Of a stretch of DNA of 64,000 nucleotides, positions 50,734-59,627 are shown piece by piece. A program made the translations under genes and the position numbers. Position 1 is the stretch's first letter. Each line of letters starts with the position of its first letter. A model generated the notes under the pieces. The model saw only the letters and a program-made list of their open reading frames with translations. It made no database searches and had not been told where the DNA came from. This stretch comes from Clostridia bacterium (GTDB lineage Bacteria; Bacillota; Clostridia; Lachnospirales; Lachnospiraceae), in NCBI GenBank assembly GCA_910575725.1, contig CAJTFE010000010.1:62001-126000 (forward strand), in the 5' to 3' direction.

Positions 50734-51809
50734 GCTGTAATGCAAAGAAAGATCCAAACGGTACTTGGAGAATACAGTACCGTTGGACAGATTGGACAGG
50801 GGCAAAAAAGAAGTCGCAGAAAAGAGGGTTTAAAACAAAGAAGGAAGCGGAAGAATGGTATGCGCACTTTCTATTACAACAATCTTCTGATCCTACAATG
50901 ACGCTGGCTGACTTTTGGGAGATTTACAAGGTGGATATGGAAAAGCGTCTGCGGAAAACGACCATGAAACAGAAAGAGTATGTGATGAATGATAAGGTTC
51001 TGCCTTACTTTGGCAGTACGCCAATCAATGAAATCACAGCTCCTATGATAAGAAAGTGGCAGGGTGAAATGATGGAGAAAGGCTTCAAGCCTACCTATCT
51101 GAAAACCATACATAATCAGCTCAGCGCAATTTTAAATTATGCAGTTAATTTTTATGATTTGCGCTCCAATCCATGCCGAAAAGCAGGAAGTATGGGAAAG
51201 AGCAGGGCGGATGAAAGACCATATTGGACTTTGGAAGAATTTCAGAAGTTTTCGGATGCAATTATGGATAAGCAGGATTCATGGGTTGCATTTCAGATTT
51301 TATTCTGGACGGGGATGCGTCTGGGAGAACTGCTTGCCCTTCAGGTAAAAGACGTAAACTTTGAGGAAGGTACGATTACCGTTGATGAATCTCTTGCAAG
51401 GATTGACGGAGAGGATTTAATTACTGCTCCGAAAACGGAGAGTTCCATAAGAGTAATTACCATACATAAGGAATTACAGGAAGCAATCAAAGAGTATATT
51501 TCAACACTCTATCGGGCAAGGGCAGGCACACGTCTTTTTGCAGGGAGGACAAAGAGCTTCTTTGAGCATGAAATGGAACGGGGAATCAAGCTGTCAGGTG
51601 TAAAAAAGATTACTGTCCATTGTACCAGACACAGTCATGCGAGTATGCTTGTGCAGATGGGGTTCAGTCCTGTTGAGATTGCAAAGCGGCTAGGGCATGG
51701 GAAAGTAACGACTACGATTGAAACATATTGTCATCAGTCTATGGATGCGCAGATAAAGATTGCGGACAGGCTTGGAAAAGTGGAGAGGGGTGAGGAAGGT
51801 GGCGTGTAA
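50730..51809 (+). CDS. int: Tyrosine integrase of element 2
   Basis: A 359-residue tyrosine recombinase of the same Tn916-like family as the element 1 integrase. It shows WRIQYRWTDWTGAKKKSQKRGF in the arm-binding domain and the catalytic Arg in MRLGELLAL. His-x-x-Arg is in HCTRHSHA, His in LGHGK, and Tyr in IETYCHQS. The ATG at 50730 overlaps the excisionase stop and follows AAAGGAGG. It targets the same guaA end but its putative arm sites differ (GGGTAC boxes). Confidence 0.95.
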   Translation: MSCNAKKDPNGTWRIQYRWTDWTGAKKKSQKRGFKTKKEAEEWYAHFLLQQSSDPTMTLADFWEIYKVDMEKRLRKTTMKQKEYVMNDKVLPYFGSTPINEITAPMIRKWQGEMMEKGFKPTYLKTIHNQLSAILNYAVNFYDLRSNPCRKAGSMGKSRADERPYWTLEEFQKFSDAIMDKQDSWVAFQILFWTGMRLGELLALQVKDVNFEEGTITVDESLARIDGEDLITAPKTESSIRVITIHKELQEAIKEYISTLYRARAGTRLFAGRTKSFFEHEMERGIKLSGVKKITVHCTRHSHASMLVQMGFSPVEIAKRLGHGKVTTTIETYCHQSMDAQIKIADRLGKVERGEEGGV

Positions 51810-52134
51810 GCGTGAAGCAAGGTTTCGGCGAAATACAATCGCTTTTTGGCTGAGTGATGAGGAAAAAGCACAAGTAGAAGCAAGGATTATCTTGTCGGGA
51901 CTTCCCAAAGGAGATTATTACCGCAAAGCCATATTGGGACAGGAAGTGACGGTAACTGCCGGAAATTATATGTCTAACAGAGTTGCAAAAGTTTTAGAGC
52001 AGATATTGGAGCATCTGAAAAATGGGAATACAGAAGATGAAAAATTATTGCTGGAATTGGTAAAGCAGTTGTTAGAAATCGGACAGAATGAAAATGCCCC
52101 TGCTGGTAACAGGGACATTTCAGAAATAGATTAG
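51799..52134 (+). CDS. MobC-like relaxosome accessory protein, element 2
   Basis: A 111-residue protein with the same RHH-like start as its counterpart in element 1 (RRNTIAFWLSDEEKAQVEARIILSGLPKGDYYRKAIL). The start is probably the GTG at 51799, overlapping the integrase end; an in-frame GTG at 51790 is an alternative. The C-terminal half is helical and acidic. It is presumed to act with the relaxase at oriT. Confidence 0.65.
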   Translation: MACKREARFRRNTIAFWLSDEEKAQVEARIILSGLPKGDYYRKAILGQEVTVTAGNYMSNRVAKVLEQILEHLKNGNTEDEKLLLELVKQLLEIGQNENAPAGNRDISEID

Positions 52135-52170
52135 GTTGTTGGCGCAACTTAATCTAAATATAAAAAGGAT

Positions 52171-52215
52171 AAGCCTCTTTATATATCTTGCAGATTTATT
52201 ATAGCAGAGGCTTTT
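52171..52215 (+). terminator. Terminator-like hairpin
   Basis: AAGCCTCT (52171-52178) and AGAGGCTT (52206-52213) with a 27-base loop and a short T-run. It may attenuate read-through from the integrase unit into the replication genes. Confidence 0.5.
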
Positions 52216-52244
52216 CCGAATGAAAAGGAGGATAAGCAGTAAAA

Positions 52245-52892
52245 TTGAATATTTTTTCAGAAATAAAGGAACATTTGACTGCAAGGCAGGCAGCGGAATA
52301 TTATGGTCTGAAAGTTAAGAGAAATGGGACTACCTGCTGTCCGTTCCATGATGATAAGCATCCAAGCATGAAAATTGATAAAAATTATCACTGTTTTGCC
52401 TGTGGTGTGGGTGGAGATGCGATTGATTATGTTTCCCGTATGTTTGGATTGTCACAATATGATGCAGCACTAAAGCTGATAGAGGATTTTGCTCTGCCTA
52501 TTGATACAAAAGGAAATAAAGATTTAAGCGTACAGGAAAAAGAACGTATCCGCAAGAAAAAGACAGAGCGTGAAAGAATAGCGCATATTAAAGAGCGTTT
52601 TGAAAAATGGAGCAGTCAAACGATTGATATGTTGAGAAATTGTATCTTGGAGATTGACAAAGTAAATCATTTCCTCGTTGGAAAACCGCTTGACATTATT
52701 TTTTCGGAAGATTATGCACGAATGCTCCATGCAGAGCCGCTTATCAATTACTGGCTGGATATTCTGTGTATGGGAGATATTTCAGAAAGACAAGAGTTGT
52801 TTTTAATGGATAGGAAGAAGGTGGAGGAAATTGCAGCAAAAGTCTGTGCAGGCAGAAAACGAATTATGGGATGCAGTCGGGGAAGCGCTTGA
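52245..52892 (+). CDS. CHC2 zinc-finger primase-like protein
   Basis: A 215-residue protein with a DnaG-type CHC2 zinc finger: CCPFHDD (Cys and His) and CFACGVGGDAIDYV (two Cys), residues about 27-58. The rest is helical and has no TOPRIM domain, so it is not a full primase. The start is probably a TTG at 52245; AAGGAGG at 52225-52231 is rather far away, so the start is uncertain. The VapE-like gene follows, and together they form the replication module of the element. Confidence 0.8.
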   Translation: MNIFSEIKEHLTARQAAEYYGLKVKRNGTTCCPFHDDKHPSMKIDKNYHCFACGVGGDAIDYVSRMFGLSQYDAALKLIEDFALPIDTKGNKDLSVQEKERIRKKKTERERIAHIKERFEKWSSQTIDMLRNCILEIDKVNHFLVGKPLDIIFSEDYARMLHAEPLINYWLDILCMGDISERQELFLMDRKKVEEIAAKVCAGRKRIMGCSRGSA

Positions 52893-52893
52893 T

Positions 52894-54189
52894 ATGGAAA
52901 TGAGTACAGTGGAGGACGTGCTGGAATCACTTGCAAGAACACAGAAAGGGAATGTGAAATCTTCCATCGAAAACTGCATGACTATTTTATACAGAGATCC
53001 GGTATTGAAAGATGCCATATGCAAAAATGAGCTGACAAATAAAATTGATATTATAAAGCAACTATTGTGGAAACGGAATGGAAGTTGCATTACCGATGTA
53101 GATATGTACCAAATCCAGCGATACATAGAAACAAATTATGGAATTTCCAGTGATAAGGCAATTAACAAGGCAGTCAGCATTGTGGCAAGTGAAAAAAGTT
53201 ATCACCCAATCAGAAATTTTCTTGAAGCCTTACATTGGGATGGGAAAAACAGAATTTCAAGTCTGTTACCTCGTTTTCTTGGAACAGATGATAATGAATA
53301 TACAAGGGAAATTATGCGGCTTTTGATGATGGCGGCAATACACCGGATTTATGAGCCGGGATGTAAGTTTGAGATTATGGTCTGCCTTGTGGGTGGTCAG
53401 GGTGCAGGAAAGTCTACATTTTTCCGTTTCCTTGCTGTCAATGATGAGTGGTTTACAGATGATTTGAAACGTATGGATGATGAAAATGTTTACAGCAAAA
53501 TGCAGGGGCATTGGATTATTGAAATGTCGGAAATGCTTGCCACTGTCAATGCAAAAAGCATTGAAGATATTAAATCATTTTTGAGCAGACAGAAAGAAAC
53601 ATACCATATTCCGTATCAGACTTATGCGGAGGACAGACCAATACAGTGTATTTTTGTCGGCACATCAAATAATCTTGATTTTCTGCCGTTGGACAGGACA
53701 GGAAACAGAAGATTTGCGCCTGTTTTGGTTCATCAGGAGCGTGTGGAGAAACATATTCTTGAGAATGAAAAGGAGTCGAGAGAATATATTGTGCAGGCAT
53801 GGGCGGAGGCTATGGTTATCTATAAAAATTGTCCACATGAATTGAAGCTGTCAAAGGCAATGGAAGAATATCTGAAGGAGATACAGAAACAGTTTATGCC
53901 AGAAGATACAAAGGTTGGAATTATTCAGGCGTGGTTGGACGATTGTACAGACGAATATGTATGCAGCGAGATGATTTACAGAGAAGCATTGCGACATGAG
54001 TACGAAGAACCGAAACAATGGGAGATTAAGGAAATTAACAGCATTATGAATACCTGTATTGACGGGTGGGAGAAAATCAGTTCTCACAGGTTCGGCAGGT
54101 ATGGATTGCAGCGTGGTTGGAAACGAAGAACCAATATGCAGGGATTTTCACCGTTGCCGGAGAATGCGAAGACACCTTTTAAGGAATAA
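52894..54189 (+). CDS. VapE/VirE-like replication ATPase
   Basis: A protein of about 431 residues of the virulence-associated E (VapE) family, P-loop proteins related to P4-type helicases and found in phage satellites and plasmids. Walker A is VGGQGAGKSTFFRFL, with RTGNRRFAPV downstream as a typical arginine-finger segment. The ATG at 52894 lies just after the stop of the CHC2 gene. A TTG at 52831 would add 21 residues but overlaps that gene by 62 bases and has its GGAGG only 3 bases away. Likely unwinds the excised form for replication. Confidence 0.82.
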   Translation: MEMSTVEDVLESLARTQKGNVKSSIENCMTILYRDPVLKDAICKNELTNKIDIIKQLLWKRNGSCITDVDMYQIQRYIETNYGISSDKAINKAVSIVASEKSYHPIRNFLEALHWDGKNRISSLLPRFLGTDDNEYTREIMRLLMMAAIHRIYEPGCKFEIMVCLVGGQGAGKSTFFRFLAVNDEWFTDDLKRMDDENVYSKMQGHWIIEMSEMLATVNAKSIEDIKSFLSRQKETYHIPYQTYAEDRPIQCIFVGTSNNLDFLPLDRTGNRRFAPVLVHQERVEKHILENEKESREYIVQAWAEAMVIYKNCPHELKLSKAMEEYLKEIQKQFMPEDTKVGIIQAWLDDCTDEYVCSEMIYREALRHEYEEPKQWEIKEINSIMNTCIDGWEKISSHRFGRYGLQRGWKRRTNMQGFSPLPENAKTPFKE

Positions 54190-54339
54190 ATGACAGAATG
54201 GGTTTTTTTGTACTTTGGGTATCTTCATATTTTCGATTTGCTGTATGCCAACAAATTGGTTGGCAGAACAAAACGAGAATAACGAAGTTACCCAGACATC
54301 AGAAAGAGCGGCAGTATATTTTAAACTCTTTTTTATCCG

Positions 54340-54432
54340 GTTTACAGGGTGCGTTTACATTTTTGTAAACGGTAAGTTTACAGCGGAATATAAGAAAATC
54401 AAGGCTTTCAGCCATTTGTAAACGGTGTAAAC
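54340..54432. repeat. GTTTACA/TGTAAAC boxes before parM-like gene
   Basis: Six 7-bp boxes in 93 bases: GTTTACA at 54340, 54353 and 54376; TGTAAAC at 54364, 54417 and 54426. They form several dyads. They lie 50-145 bases before the ParM-like start in an otherwise gene-less 295-base stretch. This is the expected place for a ParR-binding centromere or a replication origin. Confidence 0.65.
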
Positions 54433-54484
54433 AGAAAAAACTGAAAACGCAATAACAAGATTAACAATAATATGGAGGACATTT

Positions 54485-55411
54485 ATGATGCAGAAATATA
54501 ACAATACAAGAATCATTATCGGGCTGGATCATGGCTATGGTAACATAAAAACAATGCACAGAGTATTTAGAACAGGAGTGGAATGTTTTGAAGAAGAACC
54601 GATAGTCAGCACGAATTATATCAAATATAAGGATAAGTATTATGTGATTGGGGAGAATCATTTGATTTATCAGGGCAACAAAACAGATTCACAGGACTTC
54701 TTTATCCTTACGCTGGCAGGACTGGCAGAAGAACTGAAAGTTCGGGGACTGCATGAGGCGAAAGTGCTGCTGGCGGTTGGACTTCCTATTGCATGGGCAA
54801 AAAGTCAAGCAGCGGATTTCAAGAAATATCTGATGCAGGAGCAGGAACTGTTTTTCTCATTTCGTAAAGAGAAATATAAGGTGTATTTGTGCGGAGTTGA
54901 AGTGTTCCCACAGGGATTTGCGGCAGTATGTAATGCTGGTTCGATGAAAGGTTTTAACATGATAGCGGATATCGGAAATGGCACGATGAACGTGATGCAG
55001 ATTATTGACGGCAGACCGTTAGAGAAAAGCCTTGTGACGGACAAATTCGGTGTGTCTATCTGTATGAAGGAAATTCAAAAGGAATTGTCTAAGTCAGCAG
55101 GGGAAAGCATACCAGAGATTATGATTGAACCAATATTGATAAACGGTTTGCAGGGCAGGAATGATGTAACAGCTAAAACTGTGGAACGGATTGCTACAAG
55201 ATATACAGAGGATATTTTAAAACGCTTGGTTGATTATGGATATAAGGAAAATTTAGTTCATCTCTATGTGATTGGTGGAGGCGGTTGTCTGCTCAGGTAT
55301 TACAGCAATATTGCTTCAAAAGGGAATGTAACTTTTATTGAAGATATTTGTGCTAATGCAAAAGGATATGAGTACCTTGCAATGCAGAAACAGCGCAGGC
55401 AGGTAGTGTAG
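54485..55411 (+). CDS. ParM/StbA-like actin-type partition ATPase
   Basis: A 308-residue actin-fold protein of the ParM/StbA/Alp family that forms filaments to segregate plasmid copies. Phosphate 1 motif is GLDHGYGNIK (about residues 14-23), phosphate 2 is IADIGNGTMNVM (about 160-171), and the adenosine motif is YVIGGGGCLL (about 259-268). GGAGG precedes the ATG. A ParR-like gene follows after 15 bases, and GTTTACA boxes lie upstream. Confidence 0.88.
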   Translation: MMQKYNNTRIIIGLDHGYGNIKTMHRVFRTGVECFEEEPIVSTNYIKYKDKYYVIGENHLIYQGNKTDSQDFFILTLAGLAEELKVRGLHEAKVLLAVGLPIAWAKSQAADFKKYLMQEQELFFSFRKEKYKVYLCGVEVFPQGFAAVCNAGSMKGFNMIADIGNGTMNVMQIIDGRPLEKSLVTDKFGVSICMKEIQKELSKSAGESIPEIMIEPILINGLQGRNDVTAKTVERIATRYTEDILKRLVDYGYKENLVHLYVIGGGGCLLRYYSNIASKGNVTFIEDICANAKGYEYLAMQKQRRQVV

Positions 55412-55426
55412 AAATGAGGTTATGGA

Positions 55427-55876
55427 ATGAGAAAGACCTATAAATGCAGCAATATAAAATTCTGTATGGAAGATGAAAAGCAGCGCAGGACATGGGAATT
55501 TTTACAGAGCATTACGCGAAAAGACGGTTCTTATGGGAAGATACTTTCTGATGCGTTTGTGGAGGCTGTTAATGGGAAAACAAGGCTTGGAGAGAATAAA
55601 GTTGGAAATGGCTCTGTTGTTCTGGATGAAAATGCCACTGACATTTTTGAAGAAATGCTGGACAGGGTGTTAGAAGAAAAATTTCATGAGATGCTCCATA
55701 AATTACAAGAAGTTCTTGCAGAGCAAATCAGCAGAGGCTTTAGAGAATATGTTACTGATTTTCACTCTGGTGTGGATGCTTCTGCTGATAAAACTGATAT
55801 AGACGGAATGGAGCAGATGCAGGAGCCGGAATTATCAGAGGATATGATGGCGTTTGCATTTGCAATGGGCGAATAG
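55427..55876 (+). CDS. ParR-like centromere-binding protein
   Basis: A 149-residue protein. The N-terminal third (FCMEDEKQRRTWEFLQSITRKDGSYGKILSDAF) resembles ribbon-helix-helix ParR adaptors of actin-type partition systems. The remainder is acidic and helical with a terminal motif EDMMAFAFAMGE that could contact ParM filaments. The position directly after the ParM-like gene supports the assignment. Candidate binding sites are the GTTTACA boxes at 54340-54432. Confidence 0.7.
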   Translation: MRKTYKCSNIKFCMEDEKQRRTWEFLQSITRKDGSYGKILSDAFVEAVNGKTRLGENKVGNGSVVLDENATDIFEEMLDRVLEEKFHEMLHKLQEVLAEQISRGFREYVTDFHSGVDASADKTDIDGMEQMQEPELSEDMMAFAFAMGE

Positions 55877-56060
55877 GCGGTTCCGAATTTTTATATTTGG
55901 TACTCAATCCTGAAAAGGAAGTCTATAGAGCGGTGCCGAAATGTTTTGTTCGGTACTGTTGCCCAAAGCGAATGACGGCTGTATTTTGCCGGAATGAGCA
56001 GTCTGTCTTGAGAATTTTCGCGACAGACTACGGATGCCGTCAGGCAGAATACCCTCGGAG

Positions 56061-56123
56061 AGCGCCTTACTTCTGATGCGTATGCGTCAGAAGTAATAAG
56101 GCGTTACTTTTGACAAAAGTAAC
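56061..56123. other. Candidate oriT of element 2
   Basis: Two adjacent hairpins before the relaxase gene: GCGCCTTACTTCTGA (56061-) against TCAGAAGTAATAAGGCG (to about 56103), and a perfect GTTACTTTT-GAC-AAAAGTAAC (56103-56123). The second matches the GTTACTTTC-GCA-GAAAGTAAC hairpin of element 1. The surrounding 300 bases (55877-56174) hold no gene. Confidence 0.55.
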
Positions 56124-56174
56124 AAAACCGTAGTTAGTCTTGATACATAAAAATATGAGAAAGAGAGTGATGCA

Positions 56175-57230
56175 TTGGCAGCAAAAACAATTTCTTTTCC
56201 AAAAGGGAAAGGTCATCTTACGCACAATAATAGGGAATTTATCTGCAATAATGTGGTGCCGGAAAGAACATCTTGGAACCGGATTTACATACAAGAGCCG
56301 TTAAAGGATGCTTATGAGAAATGCTTCGGACAGGCACTTCGGGATTATAATGTGGCGCAGAAACGTAAAGACAGGCAGAAAGACGATTATTTGAAAGAGA
56401 TAGAGAACTCTGGTAACAAGGAAAAGACATTTTATGAAAATATCGTACAGATAGGAAAAAAGGCAGATACTCCGGTTACGGACGAAAACGGCGTGTTGAC
56501 AGAGGAGGCAAAAGCGGCGATAGAGGTCTTAGACCGCTATGCAAAGACTTTTCAAGAACGTAATCCGAATTTATATTTATTTAACTGTGTGATGCATTTG
56601 GACGAGGCAACGCCGCACCTGCATATAGATTATATCCCTGTGGCTCATGGATATAAAAAAGGCATGAAAACACGCAACAGCCTGACAAAAGCATTCCAGC
56701 AGATGGGATTTGCAAAGGCTGTCAGCAGAAAGCAGAATGAAACGGTTGCGTGGCAGGAACGGGAGAGGGAGTATCTGACAGAACTGTGCAGGGAGCAGGG
56801 GATTGAAATAGAAGTCCTCGGTATACAGAGGGATAACCTGTCGCTGCCAGAATATAAGGCGGCAATGCGTGAGGTGGAGCAGTTGGAACAGCAGGCAGTG
56901 GTGCTGGATAAGCGGAATGAGGCTCTTGAACAGCAGGATGATGATTTTGCGCAGAAAACATCGGAACTTTGCGGACAGGTGCAGGAAATGGAGGCGCAAA
57001 ATAATGAGCTGGTTTTACAGGCACAGAAACTTACAGAGCAGATTGAGGAAGCGGAGGCAAAAGAGAAAGCGGCGAAGGAAGTACTTGCGAAACATGATTT
57101 AAAGGCGGAAACATTTAAAATGATTTCAAAGGAAGTGGCAGCGGAAACAAAAAGTATGAAAAGTGTTGATAATTTATATATTATAGCAGAGGACAGGGTA
57201 TGGCGTGTAGCTGTACCTTGTTGTATTTGA
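56175..57230 (+). CDS. mob: MobV-type relaxase, element 2, shortened
   Basis: A 351-residue MobV relaxase with SFPKGKGHLTHNNREF at the start and the metal-binding HLDEATPHLHIDYIP motif intact. A coiled-coil follows to about residue 325, then an unrelated-looking end KSVDNLYIIAEDRVWRVAVPCCI. It is about 100 residues shorter than the element 1 relaxase, so the C-terminal coiled-coil seems cut. The restriction-modification operon begins 100 bases later. The start is a TTG at 56175; no in-frame ATG fits. Nicking activity could still be retained because the catalytic domain is complete. Confidence 0.85.
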   Translation: MAAKTISFPKGKGHLTHNNREFICNNVVPERTSWNRIYIQEPLKDAYEKCFGQALRDYNVAQKRKDRQKDDYLKEIENSGNKEKTFYENIVQIGKKADTPVTDENGVLTEEAKAAIEVLDRYAKTFQERNPNLYLFNCVMHLDEATPHLHIDYIPVAHGYKKGMKTRNSLTKAFQQMGFAKAVSRKQNETVAWQEREREYLTELCREQGIEIEVLGIQRDNLSLPEYKAAMREVEQLEQQAVVLDKRNEALEQQDDDFAQKTSELCGQVQEMEAQNNELVLQAQKLTEQIEEAEAKEKAAKEVLAKHDLKAETFKMISKEVAAETKSMKSVDNLYIIAEDRVWRVAVPCCI

Positions 57231-57266
57231 GGTAAGAATATTATGTGAAATTGTTTTAAAATACAC

Positions 57267-57295
57267 TTGCTATTATTCCAAAGCTGGAATATAAT
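57267..57295 (+). promoter_or_regulatory. Promoter with operator for the RM-TIR operon
   Basis: TTGCTA (57267-57272), 17-base spacer, TATAAT (57290-57295). The spacer contains a perfect inverted repeat TATTCCA-AAGC-TGGAATA (57274-57291). A regulator bound there would block RNA polymerase. The first gene downstream encodes a small HTH protein, the likely binder. Confidence 0.75.
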
Positions 57296-57331
57296 ATATG
57301 ACAGGTCAAGTCGTGAACACGGAGGATGGAT

Positions 57332-57523
57332 ATGGAATACTTAACAGTAAAAGAAACAGCTCAAAAGTGGGGTATTTCTGGAAGAAGAATAAACACATTG
57401 TGTAATGAAGGCAGAATAGCAGGTGCAGAGAAAAAGGGGCTTATGTGGCTGATACCAAAGGATGCCGAAAAACCTGCTGATTTGAGATATGGCAAAAAAC
57501 AAATGACTGAGGAGAACAAATAA
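57332..57523 (+). CDS. Small HTH regulator of the RM-TIR operon
   Basis: A 63-residue protein with a MerR/excisionase-type HTH (LTVKETAQKWGISGRRINTLCNEGRIAGAEKKGLMWLIP). The ATG at 57332 is 6 bases after GGAGG; 57326 is too close. It is the first gene of the operon, its stop is followed directly by the hsdM ATG, and a dyad lies inside its promoter. It is probably a controller protein that autoregulates the restriction-modification genes. An excisionase role is unlikely because the element already has one. Confidence 0.75.
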   Translation: MEYLTVKETAQKWGISGRRINTLCNEGRIAGAEKKGLMWLIPKDAEKPADLRYGKKQMTEENK

Positions 57524-59626
57524 ATGGCGAATTTAGCAATCGATGTGATGTGGGATGATAGCCCTGTGGATGTTACAGCAGAGGCAAACTTTATATGGAG
57601 TATTGCGAACAAATTAAGAGGTTCTTATATGCCCGATAAATATGGTGACGTTATTATCCCTATGACGATTATCAGACGTTTTGAATGTGCTTTGCTTGAT
57701 GATGAAGTGAAAAGAAAAGATGTTATCGATACTTTTAAACAGAATCCGAACTACCCGGAAAAAGCATTATTTAGAAAATCAGGTTTTCAATTTTATAATA
57801 CCAGCGATTATACGTTACAGGAGCTTTGCAACGATGCTGACCATGTGGCAGCAAATTTTAGAGCATATATAGCAGGATTTTCCGCAAATGTGCAGGATAT
57901 TTTGAAAGAGCTGGAAATGGAGCAGCATATCAACAAGATGGACAAGGATGGATGCCTGTATTCGGTAGTCAAAGCGTTTTCAGAATTGGATTTAAGCCCC
58001 AGAACTTTTGACAGTATCAAAATGGGGTATATATTTGAAAACCTGATAGGCAGATTCTATCAAAATGTGGATGCCGGGCAGTTTTATACGGGCAGGGATA
58101 TTATTAAATTGTTGGTATCGCTTCTGATTTCGGAGGGATGTGATGACATTTTTGATGCGGGGAAGATAATAACAGTCTGTGATCAGGCATGTGGTACAGG
58201 TGGTATGCTTTCAACAGCATACAGCTATCTCAAGCATTATAATCCTTCTGCGGATGTGCGGTTGTTTGGACAGGAAATGATGGGGCAGTCTTATGCGGTA
58301 GGTCTGGCGGAGATGCTGATTAAAGGACAGAATGCCGAGAACTTTCGCCATGCGGATACCTTAAAAGAGGACTGTTTTGAAGGCACAAAGATGCGGTTCT
58401 TAATTGAGAATCCGCCTTTTGGTACACCGTGGTCTGGAAAGGACGCAAAAGCAGGACAGGAAGATGCTGTAAATGCTGAATATGCAAAAAGATTTCATGG
58501 ACGGTGGGGCGCAGGTCTTCCAAGCGGTGGCGATTCACAGCTTTTATTTTTGCAGTCAGCGGTTGCAAAGCTGGATGAACAACAGGGAAGGGCAGCCATT
58601 ATTGAAAATGGTTCTCCACTTTTTACAGGCGGCACAGCATCAGGGGAATCACAGGTAAGAAGGTGGTTATTGGAGAATGATTTGATTGAGGCGATAATCC
58701 AAATGCCGACAGAATTGTTTTACAACACAGGTATCAGTACTTATGTGTGGATATTGTCAAAAAACAAAAGAAAAGAGAGAATAGGAAAGATTCAGCTTAT
58801 AGATGCCTCTGGTATCTGCCATAAACTGCGCAAGCCTTTGGGCAACAAGAAAAATGAATTTAGTCCGGAGGACAGAAAAAAGATAACAGAGTTATATGCC
58901 GATTTTACAGAAAATGAGTACAGCAAGATTTATGATAATACGGAGTTTATTTACAAAGAGTATGCAGTAATGCAGCCTTTACAGAGAAGCTATTCTATTA
59001 CAGAGGATAGTATACAGGCAATGCTGCGGCAGGGTACACTAAAAAATCTGTGGGATGAAATAAAAGTAGCGCAGTTGGAGGAATTGGGAACTGCGATTAC
59101 AGGGAAAGAACAGAAGGCACTTGATAATTTTTATAAGAACAAGCCAGTGTATGATGCAATCCTTGATGTATTACAATCATCGGTATCCAATCAAAAATGG
59201 TTTTCTCCTAATGAATTTATGCCAGTGATAACAAAAATTCTTTCGAATGTAGCAGATAATAAGATAATACAGAAGATTGCGGATGGTCTTTCAGTTATGG
59301 ACAAGGAAGCGGTAATACAGAAGGATAAGAAAGGGAACATTCTGTTTGATAAGTCTACGAAAGATACGGAAATCGTAAAGGTAGAAGAAGATATTGATTC
59401 TTATATGGAAAGGGAAGTGCTGCCTCATATACCAGATGCAGTAGCATTCTGGGAAGAGAATCTTGAAGCGAAGAACCCTGTTATCAGAACAGGAGCGGAG
59501 ATTCCCTTTACGAGGTATTTTTATAAGTATCAACAGCCGACACCGAGTGAGGAACTGGAAGCCAAATTCAGTGAATTGGAGCGGTTGGTTAGTGAACGTG
59601 TGGCGAAGTTGTTTGGGGGTATATAA
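57524..59626 (+). CDS. hsdM: Type I RM methyltransferase subunit HsdM
   Basis: A 700-residue N6-adenine methyltransferase subunit of a type I restriction-modification system. The N-terminal helical domain (FIWSIANKLRGSYMPDKYGDVI) is followed by SAM motif I DQACGTGGM (A222-G227), the target-base motif NPPF (N296-F299), and a roughly 230-residue C-terminal extension that contacts HsdS. It methylates the recognition site as a complex with HsdS and forms the restriction complex with HsdR. Start ATG directly follows the HTH gene stop. Confidence 0.95.
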   Translation: MANLAIDVMWDDSPVDVTAEANFIWSIANKLRGSYMPDKYGDVIIPMTIIRRFECALLDDEVKRKDVIDTFKQNPNYPEKALFRKSGFQFYNTSDYTLQELCNDADHVAANFRAYIAGFSANVQDILKELEMEQHINKMDKDGCLYSVVKAFSELDLSPRTFDSIKMGYIFENLIGRFYQNVDAGQFYTGRDIIKLLVSLLISEGCDDIFDAGKIITVCDQACGTGGMLSTAYSYLKHYNPSADVRLFGQEMMGQSYAVGLAEMLIKGQNAENFRHADTLKEDCFEGTKMRFLIENPPFGTPWSGKDAKAGQEDAVNAEYAKRFHGRWGAGLPSGGDSQLLFLQSAVAKLDEQQGRAAIIENGSPLFTGGTASGESQVRRWLLENDLIEAIIQMPTELFYNTGISTYVWILSKNKRKERIGKIQLIDASGICHKLRKPLGNKKNEFSPEDRKKITELYADFTENEYSKIYDNTEFIYKEYAVMQPLQRSYSITEDSIQAMLRQGTLKNLWDEIKVAQLEELGTAITGKEQKALDNFYKNKPVYDAILDVLQSSVSNQKWFSPNEFMPVITKILSNVADNKIIQKIADGLSVMDKEAVIQKDKKGNILFDKSTKDTEIVKVEEDIDSYMEREVLPHIPDAVAFWEENLEAKNPVIRTGAEIPFTRYFYKYQQPTPSEELEAKFSELERLVSERVAKLFGGI

Positions 59627-59627
59627 T

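Noticed and set aside
54215..54421. 68-residue open frame before the ParM-like gene
   Set aside because: No good ribosome binding site or family resemblance, and it overlaps the GTTTACA box array, which looks non-coding.
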